Counted from the first letter of the stretch, positions 10,801 through 19,319 are shown. The stretch is DNA of 64,000 nucleotides from Streptantibioticus cattleyicolor NRRL 8057 = DSM 46488 (GCF_000240165.1 NC_017586.1:2852001-2916000); one strand, 5' to 3'. The notes: a model not told the origin generated them from the letters alone. Numbers and translations are program-made.

Positions 10801-11924
10801 CCCTGCCGGAACTCGCCGTCCCGCCCCTGGACGAGCCCTGGGCCCCCACGCCGGCCGTGGCCCTGGCCCGCACGATCAACCAGGAACTCGACGGCACCGA
10901 CGACTCCGACCGGCGCTGGGAACTGATCCAGCAGCGGATCTCCGCCGAACACAAGACGCTCACCGACGCCCTCGGCCGCCACGGCCACTCGGTCGGCATG
11001 ACCCTGCACGACGGCATCATGATCGTCGACGTGGTCTTCCAGGGCCGCACCCACGACGTGCCCGCCCTCGCCGCCTCGCTGCGCGAGGAGGTCGCGCAGC
11101 GTACCCGGCTGCTGTCCGCCAAGGAACGCGAACTGCTGGAGAACCACCTCGTCGGTGAGGTCGCGGGAGCCCTCCAGGAACTGATCGCCACCGCCGAGGA
11201 ACAGGTGCAGGCGATGAACGAGGACCTGGCCGCCCGGCCCACCTCCACCGGCATGACCCTGCGCCTGGTCTGGCAGCCCGCCAAGGACGCGCCTCCCGGT
11301 CTGGAGGCCGTCCGCGCCCGCCTGCTGCGCCAGTCCTCCGACGCCTGGACTCCGGCCGACCGGGCGACGGTCGGCGAGTTCCTCCAGGCCCGCATCGCGC
11401 AGGACCGCGAGAACAACCCCGGCGACTCCTGGGCCGACCAGCTCACCCGCGCCCTGGACTACCGCACCTGGCACGCGTTCACCATCCAGCGCCGCCAGGA
11501 CGGCCAGTGGCGCCCGGCGACCGGTCCTGCCTCCGGTGGCGAACGCGTGCTCGCCGCCTCGGTCCCGTTGTTCGCCGCGGCCTCCTCGCACTACTCCTCC
11601 GGCAGCCCGCACGCTCCACGCCTGATCGCCCTGGACGAGGCGTTCGCCGGTGTCGACGACGACTCCCGGGCCAAGTGCCTCGGCCTGCTGGCCTCGTTCG
11701 ACCTGGACGTGGTGATGACCAGCGAACGCGAATGGGCCTGCTACCCGACCGTTCCCGGCATCGCCATCGCACAGCTGAGCCGCCGCGAGGGCATCGACGC
11801 CGTCCTGGTCACCCCGTGGCGCTGGGACGGTGTCGCGCGCACCCGCGAGACCCGGGCCGTTCCGTACGTTCCCGTCCAGGCCGCGGCCGCCGGACAGACG
11901 CATCCGTCCCTCCTCGAACAGTGA
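7821..11924 (+). CDS. jetC: Wadjet SMC-like ATPase JetC (TIGR02680 family)
   Basis: 1,367 residues from ATG 7821. Walker A is GNNGTGKS (residues 42-49). A long Ala/Glu/Arg-rich coiled coil follows, with a hinge-like globular part around residues 590-730 ('LWRAVDFADAVPAEHRAGIE'). The ABC signature 'ASGGERVLAAS' lies near residue 1238 and Walker B 'LIALDEAFAGVDDDS' near 1270. This head-coil-hinge-coil-head plan is that of SMC/Rad50-type motors. In Wadjet the motor extrudes DNA loops and senses small circular DNA. The frame is open upstream of 7821, but that part overlaps jetB and is not coding. Confidence 0.93.
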   Translation: MTAPLPEPTRTRWQPLRAGLVDLFYYDAEEFRFHDGRLLLRGNNGTGKSKVLALTLPFLLDGELAAHRVEPDGDRAKRMEWNLLLGGKHPHDERTGYTWLEFGRIGEDGKPQYRTVGCGLKAVKGRGIAKHWFFTTSLRVGAQLPLMSATRVPYTRERLREALEGHGLVHDTAAEYRRAVDEQLFGLGPGRYEALVNLLIQLRQPQLSKKPDEKLLSKALTEALPPLDPALVGEVAEAFRGLDEERHALQALAEASGAAADFLTHYRRYAQTAAKRQAAVLRVAHSRYEHLGRDLGEAESEHTAAEERLGQAEARLAELEDARETLAAARDALTRSPEMDAARELEQAGKTSEALRAVADDRTGACRTARRQADDWQRRAAAAHAQHETDRAALAAADDAARHAAEAAGIDHAPVAGTLEGDHAPFQDTRRAGERAVERRRQAVTGLAALLAAAERAHERSRTAQTEATRRSADLEAARERSAEAARSVAEQGAALTAAWRAWAVGTTELRLPDPDQALAALEAWTDTLAGPDPVAEAAAAAYHAAVGALTRREAGLDAEHAAVRRELAAVEEEIARLESGGHDAPPLAHTRDPGARAGRPGAPLWRAVDFADAVPAEHRAGIEAALEAAGLLDAWVTPDGTLLDADDAVLLPGTGAPGTSLAAVLRPAVDRADPSAAALDDAAVRAALASIALGADTDHHTWVATCGRYRIGALTGRWTKPAAHYIGEGAREAARRARLAELADKRGELAFRLNEVSEQLAAVRDRATALAAEQQNQPSDHALREAHARAGHEAEAVHRLTDRLTDAEREAATRQEDADRADREVHEYAQDTGLPTTREELEQVRDAVSGYAAALAALLPAAAARARSATLAAETAAEAEAAATALAEAEEAETAARRTADAAAERHRVLAETVGASVEELYRRLAEADAAIAARDAEEKTTRRRRDEAMTARARAEGRCSEIRARIEEATAERDRAVAALRAFAATGLLAAALPELAVPPLDEPWAPTPAVALARTINQELDGTDDSDRRWELIQQRISAEHKTLTDALGRHGHSVGMTLHDGIMIVDVVFQGRTHDVPALAASLREEVAQRTRLLSAKERELLENHLVGEVAGALQELIATAEEQVQAMNEDLAARPTSTGMTLRLVWQPAKDAPPGLEAVRARLLRQSSDAWTPADRATVGEFLQARIAQDRENNPGDSWADQLTRALDYRTWHAFTIQRRQDGQWRPATGPASGGERVLAASVPLFAAASSHYSSGSPHAPRLIALDEAFAGVDDDSRAKCLGLLASFDLDVVMTSEREWACYPTVPGIAIAQLSRREGIDAVLVTPWRWDGVARTRETRAVPYVPVQAAAAGQTHPSLLEQ

Positions 11925-11931
11925 GTGGCCG

Positions 11932-13233
11932 ATGACGGATCTGCCGCGGCTGCGTCGCCTGCTCGGCGGTCCCGAGACCGCCTGGCTGCTGGACCGCGCC
12001 CGCGACCGGATGGCCACCGGGCGGCCCCTGGACACCCCCGCCACGCTCAAGGCCGCCACCCCCGAACAACGCCGCGCGATCGAACTGCTGCTCGGCCGCC
12101 GACTGCGCTCGGGCAGCTCCCTGACCGTGCCACTGGCCGATGTCGACCGCGTGCTGCGCGCATCGCAGGCCTGCCCGAACGGCCTCGCCGCGGCGGTGGT
12201 CGCGCTGACCGGCCCGGTGACCGACCGGCGGGCCCAGGACACCGCCCTCGCGGCCGCCTGGCGACAGGCGCTGGCCGAACTCGACCACCCCGCAATCGCC
12301 GCCCGGGCCGAACTCGCGCCCTGGCGAGCCAAGATGGAAGCCACCGGCCTGCTCAAACGCCTCTCCGGAGGCGACCCGGCAACCGCGCGGCGGCTCGCCG
12401 TCGACGTCGTACGGGTGCTCTCCGCGCTCCCCGCCGACGGCCTCACCCTCCCCGTCCTCGCCGCCCGTACCCTCGGCGACGCCCACGCCCTGGACGACGG
12501 CCGCCCGCTGGCCGCGCTCGTCCTGTCCGCTGTCCGCGCGCTCGCCGCGCTGCCCGCCGAGACGGCCGCCGGCGCCGAGGGCCGCCGAGCCGCCTGGGCC
12601 GCCGTCGGAGTGGCGCTGGACGACCTCTCCTCCCGGGTCCTCGTCCTCGGCCTGCCCGGCTCCACCGGGGACACCACCGGCCGCATCCTCGCCGCCGCCC
12701 GCGAAGGCGGCGAACCCTGCGTCCTGACGCTCCGCCAGATCGCCGCGGGGCCGCTCGAACTCGGACTGACCGACCACACCACCGTCCACGCCTGTGAGAA
12801 CCCCGCCGTCCTCGCCGCCGCGGCCGACGAGCTGGGCCCCGGCTGCCCACCGCTGGTCTGCGTGGAAGGCAACCCGTCCGCCGCCGCCCGCACCCTGCTC
12901 AGCCACATCGCCGACCAGGGCTACCCGATCGCCTACCACGGCGACTTCGACTGGGGCGGCATCCGCATCGCCACCGGCATCCTGCGCCTGCCGACCGCCG
13001 CACCCTGGCGCTACGACGCCCCTTCCTACCTCACCGCCGTCGACCGCGGCCTCGGTACCCCGCTCACCACCGGCATCCCAGCCCCTACCCCCTGGGACCC
13101 CGGCCTCGCACTCGCCCTCACCCACCACGCCGTCCGCGTCGAGGAGGAACAGCTCCTCGACCAGCTGCTCGCCGACCTCCACAGCCGCTGCACACGCGCC
13201 GACGGCGGCGCGAGGCGGCGTCATCGCGGATGA
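11932..13233 (+). CDS. jetD: Wadjet nuclease JetD (DUF2399/TIGR02679 family)
   Basis: 433 residues from ATG 11932, 7 nt after the jetC stop. The C-terminal half carries a Toprim-like pattern: a catalytic Glu in 'LVCVEGNPSAAA' (about residue 310) and an acidic motif 'AYHGDFDWGGIRIA' (about 335). In Wadjet this subunit cuts the plasmid once the SMC motor has trapped it. N-terminal residues 1-120 likely form the dimer arm. The last residues ('ARRRHRG') look unstructured. The operon ends here, only 56 bp before the convergent DUF5994 gene. Confidence 0.9.
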   Translation: MTDLPRLRRLLGGPETAWLLDRARDRMATGRPLDTPATLKAATPEQRRAIELLLGRRLRSGSSLTVPLADVDRVLRASQACPNGLAAAVVALTGPVTDRRAQDTALAAAWRQALAELDHPAIAARAELAPWRAKMEATGLLKRLSGGDPATARRLAVDVVRVLSALPADGLTLPVLAARTLGDAHALDDGRPLAALVLSAVRALAALPAETAAGAEGRRAAWAAVGVALDDLSSRVLVLGLPGSTGDTTGRILAAAREGGEPCVLTLRQIAAGPLELGLTDHTTVHACENPAVLAAAADELGPGCPPLVCVEGNPSAAARTLLSHIADQGYPIAYHGDFDWGGIRIATGILRLPTAAPWRYDAPSYLTAVDRGLGTPLTTGIPAPTPWDPGLALALTHHAVRVEEEQLLDQLLADLHSRCTRADGGARRRHRG

Positions 13234-13289
13234 GGTGGACGCCGTTCGCCGTCGTACAGCAAGGGAGTCCCGGTCCGGGAGGTGCCCGG

Positions 13290-13778
13290 TCAGCCGGTCT
13301 CGTGAAGCCGCTCGCCGGTACCGGCGTCGATGAGGATCTGCCGCGCCGGACTCGCGTTGCCGGGTGCGACCGCCTGCGCCAGCGCGGCGCGCGCGGCCTC
13401 CGGTGTCGCTTCCGGCGGGATCACCAGCAGGGAGAAGTGGTCCTGGTCCCCGCGCGTGACGAGCACGGTGCCGTCACCCACCGGGAACGAGTCGACGTGG
13501 ACCACGCGGTCGTCGACGATCAACCGCGTGGGAAGTTCCTCCCAGTCGGAGGCGTCGAGCCCCACCCGCATCACAGGCCCGAGGTGCTGGGTGAGCGCCA
13601 TCACGAGTGCGGGCAGCTCCGCTGCGATGTCGCGCGAACGCGGCCACCACGCGCCGTCGAGCGTCCCCTCGCGCGATCGCGTGGTCCCCAGCCGCAGCAG
13701 CGCCGTGCCCGGCCGTACGGACGCGTGGATGCCCTCCGGAAGTACTCCGGAGGGCCGCGAGGTAGGGGAATCGTCCAT
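13290..13778 (-). CDS. DUF5994-family protein
   Basis: 162 residues if started at ATG 13776-13778, where AGGCGG stands about 7 nt upstream; the open frame extends further but without a good ribosome site. The core 'LDGAWWPRSRDIAAELPALV' and 'TRLIVDDRVVHVDSFPVGDG' matches the streptomycete DUF5994 family. A paralogue lies at 16547-17179 with the same 'LDGAWWPRSR' block. No membrane segment or enzyme motif is apparent; the function is unknown. It converges with jetD. Confidence 0.75.
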   Translation of the reverse strand: MDDSPTSRPSGVLPEGIHASVRPGTALLRLGTTRSREGTLDGAWWPRSRDIAAELPALVMALTQHLGPVMRVGLDASDWEELPTRLIVDDRVVHVDSFPVGDGTVLVTRGDQDHFSLLVIPPEATPEAARAALAQAVAPGNASPARQILIDAGTGERLHETG

Positions 13779-14047
13779 GGCCTGCCGCCTGTCCGTCGTC
13801 GAACGCTCCTGGTCGCCGGCGACCAGGGGCCCGCACGTCCACGGTACTGCCGTCGTGGCAGGGCGACGGCGGTCGGGAAGGCGGCCGATCGCCGCGGACG
13901 CGGTGGCGGCCCCGCCGCGGCTCACCCACACTGGAAGCAGGGACCGCACCCGGACCACCGCCTGCCCCGGCGACCAGCGCCGCGCTCACCACCGGAACCG
14001 TACGTCCGGTCCGGCCCCCGACCGGAGGTGACCGAGGTGACCGCACG

Positions 14048-14308
14048 ATGACCGACCAGCAGTTGCCCACGGCCGGTCACGCCGATGTCCGGGTGATCGC
14101 CGCGACGCCCGAGGTCGCCCGCGCAGTGGTGGAGATCCTGCGCCGCTGCTTCGCCACGACGGAGCAACGCAGCTACCCCGCGGGCCACGACGGCGCCACC
14201 CGCCTCCACCTCACGGTGGACACCACACGAGCGGCCGGCCCGGCCCGCGCCTGGCTCGCCCCCGGTCCGACCTCCGCCGGACAGCGGCCGCAGCAGGACG
14301 AGTCCTGA
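14048..14308 (+). CDS. Small hypothetical protein
   Basis: 86 residues, 'MTDQQLPTAGHADVRVIAAT...', preceded by 'ggaggtgaccgaggtgacc', which offers Shine-Dalgarno matches. The middle 'PEVARAVVEILRRCFATTEQ' followed by a beta-like 'TRLHLTVDTT' suggests a small alpha/beta fold. I do not recognise it. It is probably co-transcribed with the next gene, 26 nt downstream. Confidence 0.5.
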   Translation: MTDQQLPTAGHADVRVIAATPEVARAVVEILRRCFATTEQRSYPAGHDGATRLHLTVDTTRAAGPARAWLAPGPTSAGQRPQQDES

Positions 14309-14334
14309 CCCACCGGCCCGAGGGAGTGGCGATC

Positions 14335-14604
14335 ATGGCAACGCTTCGGGAACGCAGGCAGTACCGGGAGGCCGTCCTGCGCGCCCTCTACCTGGCGGTC
14401 ACCGACAACCGCACGAGCCTGAGCGGAGACGCACTCCGAGAGGCGGTGGACCTGCCCGGGCAGGACCTCGCGGCCGCGTGCCGCTATCTGGCGGACGAGG
14501 GGCTCATCTCGGTCGACTGGACATCACACCGCACCCCCACCACGGTGACGCTCACACACGAAGGACTGCGGCACATGGAGACGGAAGAGGACCGGGAAGG
14601 CTGA
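14335..14604 (+). CDS. Small winged-helix-like hypothetical protein
   Basis: 89 residues from ATG 14335; AGGGAG at 14321-14326 is well spaced for this start, and the in-frame GTG at 14326 would overlap the ribosome site. The sequence 'REAVLRALYLAVTDNRTSLS', 'AACRYLADEGLISVDWTSHR' and 'TVTLTHEGLRHME' has the helix-helix-wing pattern of small PadR/MarR-like winged helices. DNA binding is inferred only from this pattern. Confidence 0.6.
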   Translation: MATLRERRQYREAVLRALYLAVTDNRTSLSGDALREAVDLPGQDLAAACRYLADEGLISVDWTSHRTPTTVTLTHEGLRHMETEEDREG

Positions 14605-14845
14605 GCACTCCCAGCCCACCGACGGCCGTCTTCCGGCCTCCGCCACCTGGCTCCGGACGTGAGACGTATTCTCGCCCACCTGTGGCACAGCAGCGGCCGA
14701 CGGGGGTGCGGGTGCGCCAGAGACGGGCCCGCCGCGCCCACGATGTCCGACGACCGATGGGCCTGCGGCCGGACAAGCCTTCGGGGGCGTGCGCGCGTTG
14801 TCGTTCCGAGGAGAGTGGCGGGCGGGCGTGATGGAATGACGGACT

Positions 14846-16087
14846 ATGGCTGAGCATGCGCGGGAGCGCGACAAGGTCGCGGTCGACCGTTCCGAGGGCT
14901 TCGGCGAGCGGCTGCTGGGACTGCTGCTCGACCGCGCTCACGAGATGCCCCCGCAACTGATCGCTCCGCTGATCGCGGAAGAGGTCGGCAGGGTCGGCGG
15001 GCGCCACGTCTCGGTGTTCCTGCAGGACTACGAGCAGCTGATGCTGGTGCCGCTGCCCGGCAGGCGCCTGGTGGCCGGTGAGCCGGAACCGATCGCCGGC
15101 TCCCCTGCGGGCAGGGCGTTCCTGCAGGCGGCGCCGGTCGAGGTGCCGCAGGCCGACGGTGTGCGGTTGTACCTGCCGCTGCTGGACGGCAGTGACCAGG
15201 TGGGCGTGATGGCCCTCACCATGGACTCGCCGGACGACGACGACCGGCGGTTGCTGCGGCGGCTCGCCGGGCTGGTGGCGGACATGATGGTCACCAAGGA
15301 CAGTTACACCGACCAGTTCACCCGGGCCCGGCGCAGGGGAACGATGAGCGTGGCGGCCGAGATCCAGTGGTCCCTGCTGCCCCCGCTGATGATGTCGGTC
15401 CCGCAGGTCGAGGTGGCGGGGATCCTGGAGCCTGCCTACGAGGTGGCCGGTGACAGTTTCGACTACGCGCTCAACGACGACATCCTGCACGTGGGTGTCA
15501 TCGACGCGATGGGTCACGGACTGACCGCCGCGGTGATGGCGACGGCCGCCATCGGCGCGTACCGCCACGCCAGGCGGGCGAACGTCGGGCTGTCCGAGAC
15601 CTACGCGTTCATGGACCGGGTCATCGCCGAGCAGTTCGGTCCCGAGCACTTCGTCACCGCGCAGATGATGCGTCTCAACACGACGACCGGCCACCTGCAA
15701 TGGGTGAACGCCGGCCATCCGGCACCGCTGTTGATCCGGGACCACGACGTCATCCGACATCTGGAGAGCGCAACGACCCTGCCGGTGGGATTCGGCGGTG
15801 AGGAACCCAGGATCAGCGAACATATGCTCCGTCGAGGCGACCGGGTGCTGTGCTTCACCGACGGCATCATCGAGGAGCACACGGCCGGAGGCGAACAGTT
15901 CGGACTGGAGCACCTGATCGATGTCGTCAAGCGCGTTGGTCGCGACCAGACCGGCGTCCGCGCGATGGTGCGTGCCCTTTCCCACACCCTGAAGGGCGCT
16001 CGGGGCGGGGTGACGAGTGACGACGCAACCGTCTTCCTCATCGAGTGGCGGGGCGGGAGCGCCGAACACCTGGTGACCGTGCCGTAG
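14846..16087 (+). CDS. PP2C-family (RsbU/SpoIIE-type) protein phosphatase
   Basis: 413 residues. An N-terminal GAF-like sensor region (about 1-140) precedes a SpoIIE/RsbU phosphatase domain (about 150-405). The domain shows 'EVAGDSFDYAL', 'VIDAMGHGLTAAVMAT', 'VNAGHPAPLLI', 'LCFTDGIIEEH' and 'SDDATVFLIEW', containing the metal-binding aspartates. Such enzymes dephosphorylate anti-anti-sigma factors (RsbV type) to free sigma-B-like factors in stress responses. It appears monocistronic. No kinase domain or membrane segment is visible. Confidence 0.88.
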   Translation: MAEHARERDKVAVDRSEGFGERLLGLLLDRAHEMPPQLIAPLIAEEVGRVGGRHVSVFLQDYEQLMLVPLPGRRLVAGEPEPIAGSPAGRAFLQAAPVEVPQADGVRLYLPLLDGSDQVGVMALTMDSPDDDDRRLLRRLAGLVADMMVTKDSYTDQFTRARRRGTMSVAAEIQWSLLPPLMMSVPQVEVAGILEPAYEVAGDSFDYALNDDILHVGVIDAMGHGLTAAVMATAAIGAYRHARRANVGLSETYAFMDRVIAEQFGPEHFVTAQMMRLNTTTGHLQWVNAGHPAPLLIRDHDVIRHLESATTLPVGFGGEEPRISEHMLRRGDRVLCFTDGIIEEHTAGGEQFGLEHLIDVVKRVGRDQTGVRAMVRALSHTLKGARGGVTSDDATVFLIEWRGGSAEHLVTVP

Positions 16088-16241
16088 GAGTGTCGCTCCG
16101 GGTGCGGTCCGTCGCCGGTCATGGGCCGTCTGCCCCGTCACCGCTTTCACGGACCGCGCTCGTCCGGCGCTCCCGGCACGCCGCCGCGTGCGCCTCGCCC
16201 GCCCGGGCCGAACGTCGGCCTCGCGCGTCTTGGCGCCGGCC

Positions 16242-16547
16242 TCACGCTCTGTGGTGCTCTTTGTGGTGCCGGGCCCGCGCCGTCCGGCTCCCCGCGCGGA
16301 GCCTGCCCCGGCCGCCGTCACGGTGGTCGCGGCGGGCGTCGTCGCGGGCGGGTGGAATGCCCGCCAGCCCGGTGTTCCGAGTGGTCGAGGCGACCGACTC
16401 GGCGGGCCGTGCGCCGGGGTCGGGCAGGAATCGCGCGTAGGGGTGAACGGCGACGCCTTCGGCTTGCTGGGCGTTGAGCAGACTGATCACAAGTGCTCCC
16501 AGGGCGATCATCGCGAGAATGACCGCCACGGTGACGAGGGTTGTCAT
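16242..16547 (-). CDS. Small single-pass membrane protein
   Basis: 101 residues from ATG 16545-16547, preceded by a strong GGAGG. Residues 3-25 ('TLVTVAVILAMIALGALVIS') form one membrane helix. The rest is Arg/Ala/Asp-rich and probably cytoplasmic and disordered. The start overlaps the stop of the upstream DUF5994 gene by one base, so they form an operon. I do not recognise the family. Confidence 0.6.
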   Translation of the reverse strand: MTTLVTVAVILAMIALGALVISLLNAQQAEGVAVHPYARFLPDPGARPAESVASTTRNTGLAGIPPARDDARRDHRDGGRGRLRAGSRTARARHHKEHHRA

Positions 16548-17179
16548 CACGCCCGCCTCCCTGCCACCGGGCGGCTGAGAACGGCCGGTGCCGCGGGCGG
16601 TGCGGGGACGGGGGCGAGGTGCCCGCCTTCGGCCTCCCACTCCTCCGCAGCGGTCTCCTCCCGGCCGCGTTCGGCTTCAGCGGCGCTCCGTGCCGCTTCC
16701 CTCGCCATGAGGGTGGTGGCGGTGAGCGCGTTGTACGGGTCGGCCGCCGCGGACATCAGCCGGGCCGCCGCGGCGGCATCGGTCTGCGGCGGGACCACCA
16801 GCAGGTCCCTGCGGCCCGCGGCCTCGCAGATGATCAGCAGTTTGTGCGGCTCCTGCTCGGCGGTAAACCAGCCCACCTTCACCAGGTGCCCGTTGACCGG
16901 CACCTTCCGCGGGATGACCGGCCAGAACTGGGGATTGACCGAGACGCGGGTGACGCGACCCCACAGACTGTCCAACGCCTCTGACAGCGCGGGAAGTTCG
17001 TGCTCCAGGCTGCGGGAGCGGGGCCACCACGCGCCGTCGAGGGGGCCGGGCCTGGCTGCGGTGCTGCGCGGGTTCACGGATGCGCGTGCGGCAGCAGCCC
17101 GTGCGGTGCCCCAGTGATTGCCGGGGTGATCGTTGGGGTTGTCGTTCGGTGCCGCCGTGCGGTCGGTGGTCGTGGTCAT
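16547..17179 (-). CDS. DUF5994-family protein (paralogue)
   Basis: 210 residues. The core 'LDGAWWPRSRSLEHELPALS' and 'PRKVPVNGHLVKVGWFTAEQ' is shared with the protein at 13290-13778. It differs by a longer Ala/Glu-rich C-terminal tail (from about residue 150) and a short Asn/Asp-rich N-terminus. It is the first gene of a two-gene operon with the small membrane protein downstream. Function unknown; two copies within 4 kb suggest duplication around the phosphatase gene. Confidence 0.75.
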   Translation of the reverse strand: MTTTTDRTAAPNDNPNDHPGNHWGTARAAAARASVNPRSTAARPGPLDGAWWPRSRSLEHELPALSEALDSLWGRVTRVSVNPQFWPVIPRKVPVNGHLVKVGWFTAEQEPHKLLIICEAAGRRDLLVVPPQTDAAAAARLMSAAADPYNALTATTLMAREAARSAAEAERGREETAAEEWEAEGGHLAPVPAPPAAPAVLSRPVAGRRA

Positions 17180-17689
17180 GTCGCGGACCTGTCCCCGGGC
17201 GCTTTCCGCGGCCCGGTGTTTTCTGCGCCGAGAGCGACACCGACACGGAAGTCGATATACGAGGTGTCCCCGGTACTTTTCAGCCTACTCCGGTCACGGA
17301 CCGATCAGCCGGGTCGGTGAACCAGAAATTTCTGCCGACGGTTCAACTCTTGATCGAACGACAGGTCCCCCCGGTTGGTTTCACTGCCTCCTGAGGCATC
17401 ACCGCAGTTCACCGCGGTCGCCTGCGGTTCGGGAGCCCGGCGAGCCGGAAAGCGTCAGGGGAGATCCAGACCCGCTGGAAGAAGATCCGGCCACAAGGGG
17501 AAAAAGAAAAATGAGCAGAATGCCCCACCGCTGGTCAAGCGGGCACCGGTGGAGTAATTTGAGAGGTGGATCGCATGCGCTCACGTACGGCGATCCGGAA
17601 GGGGCGACCCCGGTGCGTACGCATCGGGGCCGTTTTTCGTCGGCCGGCACGGTACGGCCTCGGGTCGGCCTGCCTTCGCCGAGTCGGCG
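17180..17689. other. Intergenic region with RNA hairpins
   Basis: About 510 bp without a convincing gene, between the DUF5994 start and the corA stop. It is less GC-rich than its neighbours around 17500 ('ggggaaaaagaaaaatgag'). Visible structure on the plus strand: CCACCG/CGGTGG at about 17526-17553, a perfect 7-bp stem GGATCGC/GCGATCC at about 17568-17596, then the terminator at 17608-17637. A short ORF with ATG at 17511 is possible but lacks support. A small RNA or leader peptide transcript ending at the terminator is the simplest reading. Confidence 0.4.
17608..17637 (+). terminator. Rho-independent terminator, plus strand
   Basis: A 10-bp stem with one mismatch (CCCCGGTGCG/CGCATCGGGG around a TA loop) is followed by ccgTTTTT at 17631-17637. 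T-runs are rare in this GC-rich DNA. It points in the plus direction, yet no plus-strand gene ends nearby, implying an unannotated short transcript from about 17440 onward. Confidence 0.6.
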
Positions 17690-18664
17690 TCAGATCCAGT
17701 CCTTGTGCTTGAAGACGACGTACAGCAGCACCGACAGCACCACGATGAGGGCCGTGGACAGGATGAATCCCCACTGGCGGGCGAATCCCGGATACGGGAG
17801 GTTCTGCCCGTAGAAGCCGGTGATCGCGGTGGGAACCGCGATGATCGCCGCCCAGCTGGTGACCTTCTTCATGATGACGTTGACCCGGTTGGCCTGCACG
17901 GACAGGTTGGTTTCCACCACCGAGTTCATCAGGTCTCGCAGGGATTCGGTCCACTCGGTGACGCGCAGGACGTGATCGTAGACGTCCTGGTAGTAGGGCG
18001 TGAGCGGCTCGGTCACCACAGGCCGTCCGGATCGCATGAGCGCGTTGACCACTTCGCGCATCGGCAGCACCACACGGCGCAGTCCCACCAGGGACTTCCG
18101 CAGCGCGTACAGGCGGCGCTGCACCGTCTGGATCTGCTTCCGCCCCTCCTCGAAGAGCAGTTCCTCCAGATTCTCGATGGCATCGTCCAGTCGCTGGACG
18201 GCCGTGAAGTGCCCGTCGACGAGGTGGTCCAGCAAGCCGTGCAGCAGGAAGCCCACCCCGTGCCCAGCCAGCTCCGGGGCCTGGTCCCACCGCGCGATCA
18301 CGTCGTCCACGACCAGCCCGTCGTCCTTGCGAACCGTGATCAGTGCCTGGCTGGTCAGGAACACCGCGACTTCACTCACCAGGAGCTCCGCGCTGTCCGC
18401 GGCGACGGTGACGGCGTAGGCGCTGAGAAAGTCGTGCGTGCGATAACGGTCCAGCTTGGGGCGCTGGCCCTCGTGCAGGGCGTCCTCCACGGCCAGCTCA
18501 TGGAGCCCGAACTCCTCCCTGACCATGGCGAAGTCGGCCGGTCCCGGCCGGTGAAGATCCAGCCACACCACCGACCCGGGGTCGGCGAGGTGCGCGGAGA
18601 TCTCCTGGACCGGAAAGTCCTCGGCGACCAGGGAGCCGTTGCGGTACAACCGGGTACGCGCCAT
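17690..18664 (-). CDS. CorA-type divalent cation transporter
   Basis: 324 residues from ATG 18662-18664 ('MARTRLYRNGSLVAEDFPV'); the frame is open upstream but lacks family similarity. A large cytoplasmic alpha/beta domain and long stalk helices ('LFEEGRKQIQTVQRRLYAL') precede two C-terminal membrane helices ('WAAIIAVPTAITGFYGQNLP' and 'FILSTALIVVLSVLLYVVFK'). The pore-mouth signature is GQN instead of the canonical GMN of Mg2+-selective CorA. CorA-family membership is clear; ion specificity is not. A short basic end, KHKDWI, is typical. Confidence 0.85.
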   Translation of the reverse strand: MARTRLYRNGSLVAEDFPVQEISAHLADPGSVVWLDLHRPGPADFAMVREEFGLHELAVEDALHEGQRPKLDRYRTHDFLSAYAVTVAADSAELLVSEVAVFLTSQALITVRKDDGLVVDDVIARWDQAPELAGHGVGFLLHGLLDHLVDGHFTAVQRLDDAIENLEELLFEEGRKQIQTVQRRLYALRKSLVGLRRVVLPMREVVNALMRSGRPVVTEPLTPYYQDVYDHVLRVTEWTESLRDLMNSVVETNLSVQANRVNVIMKKVTSWAAIIAVPTAITGFYGQNLPYPGFARQWGFILSTALIVVLSVLLYVVFKHKDWI

Positions 18665-18962
18665 GGCGCAGAGCGTAGCCAGCAGCCGTCCCGCGCTTCC
18701 GGTGCCGATAGGCTCGCCGTCCGGATTCCATCGGATGCCGGATGCCGCCAACCTTGACCACGGCGGATCCGGGGCAGGACGGCTGACGACCTCTCTGACG
18801 GCACCGCCGCTTGACAGCCGGCCGTCGAGACTCGGCCGCGCGAGGGCCGGAGCGGACACTTCCCGGATAGCCTCGAAGGGCAACGGGCTACCGGTCGCGA
18901 CAGGTGACTGTCTGCGGTTACTCGCGTCTGGCCGGCTCAACCGCTGAGGAAGGAAGCAGGCC

Positions 18963-19319
18963 ATGATCCACTCAGCCGATATCCGGGAGTGGTGCAACCG
19001 CACCGTCGTCGACCCGAAGGACCGCAAGATCGGTGTACTCGAAGCGATCTACGTGGACACCACCACCGACGAGCCGGCCATGGCCACCGTCCGCACCGGG
19101 CTGCCCACGCGTCACCAGCTGTCGTTCGTCCCTCTCGGCGAGGTGCTCCTCGGGCCGGACTACATCAAGGTCTCCTACTCCAGAGCGCTGGTGAAGAAGG
19201 CACCCTCGGTCGGCATGGACGACATCCTGCCCGCCGAGGCAGAGGAGGTGATCTTCCGCTACTACGGCATGCCCTACCAGCCGGGTACAGGCGGCGAGCG
19301 GCAACTCGCCCGCCGCTGA
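18963..19319 (+). CDS. PRC-barrel domain protein
   Basis: 118 residues, preceded by 'gaggaaggaagc'. The N-terminal 'REWCNRTVVDPKDRKIGVLE' with 'IYVDTTTDEPAMATV' is a PRC-barrel pattern, a small beta-barrel found in stress and envelope-associated proteins. The C-terminal part contains 'VIFRYYGMPYQPG', typical of actinobacterial members. The molecular role is not known. It is followed after 35 bp by a tiny membrane protein, probably in the same transcript. Confidence 0.75.
   Translation: MIHSADIREWCNRTVVDPKDRKIGVLEAIYVDTTTDEPAMATVRTGLPTRHQLSFVPLGEVLLGPDYIKVSYSRALVKKAPSVGMDDILPAEAEEVIFRYYGMPYQPGTGGERQLARR

Noticed and set aside
7776-12908. A minus-strand open frame of more than 1,700 codons opposite jetB-jetD
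   Set aside because: It is an antisense shadow of the coiled-coil gene: Gly/Val/Gln-rich without domains. The plus strand carries the SMC motifs with ATGA-linked neighbours.
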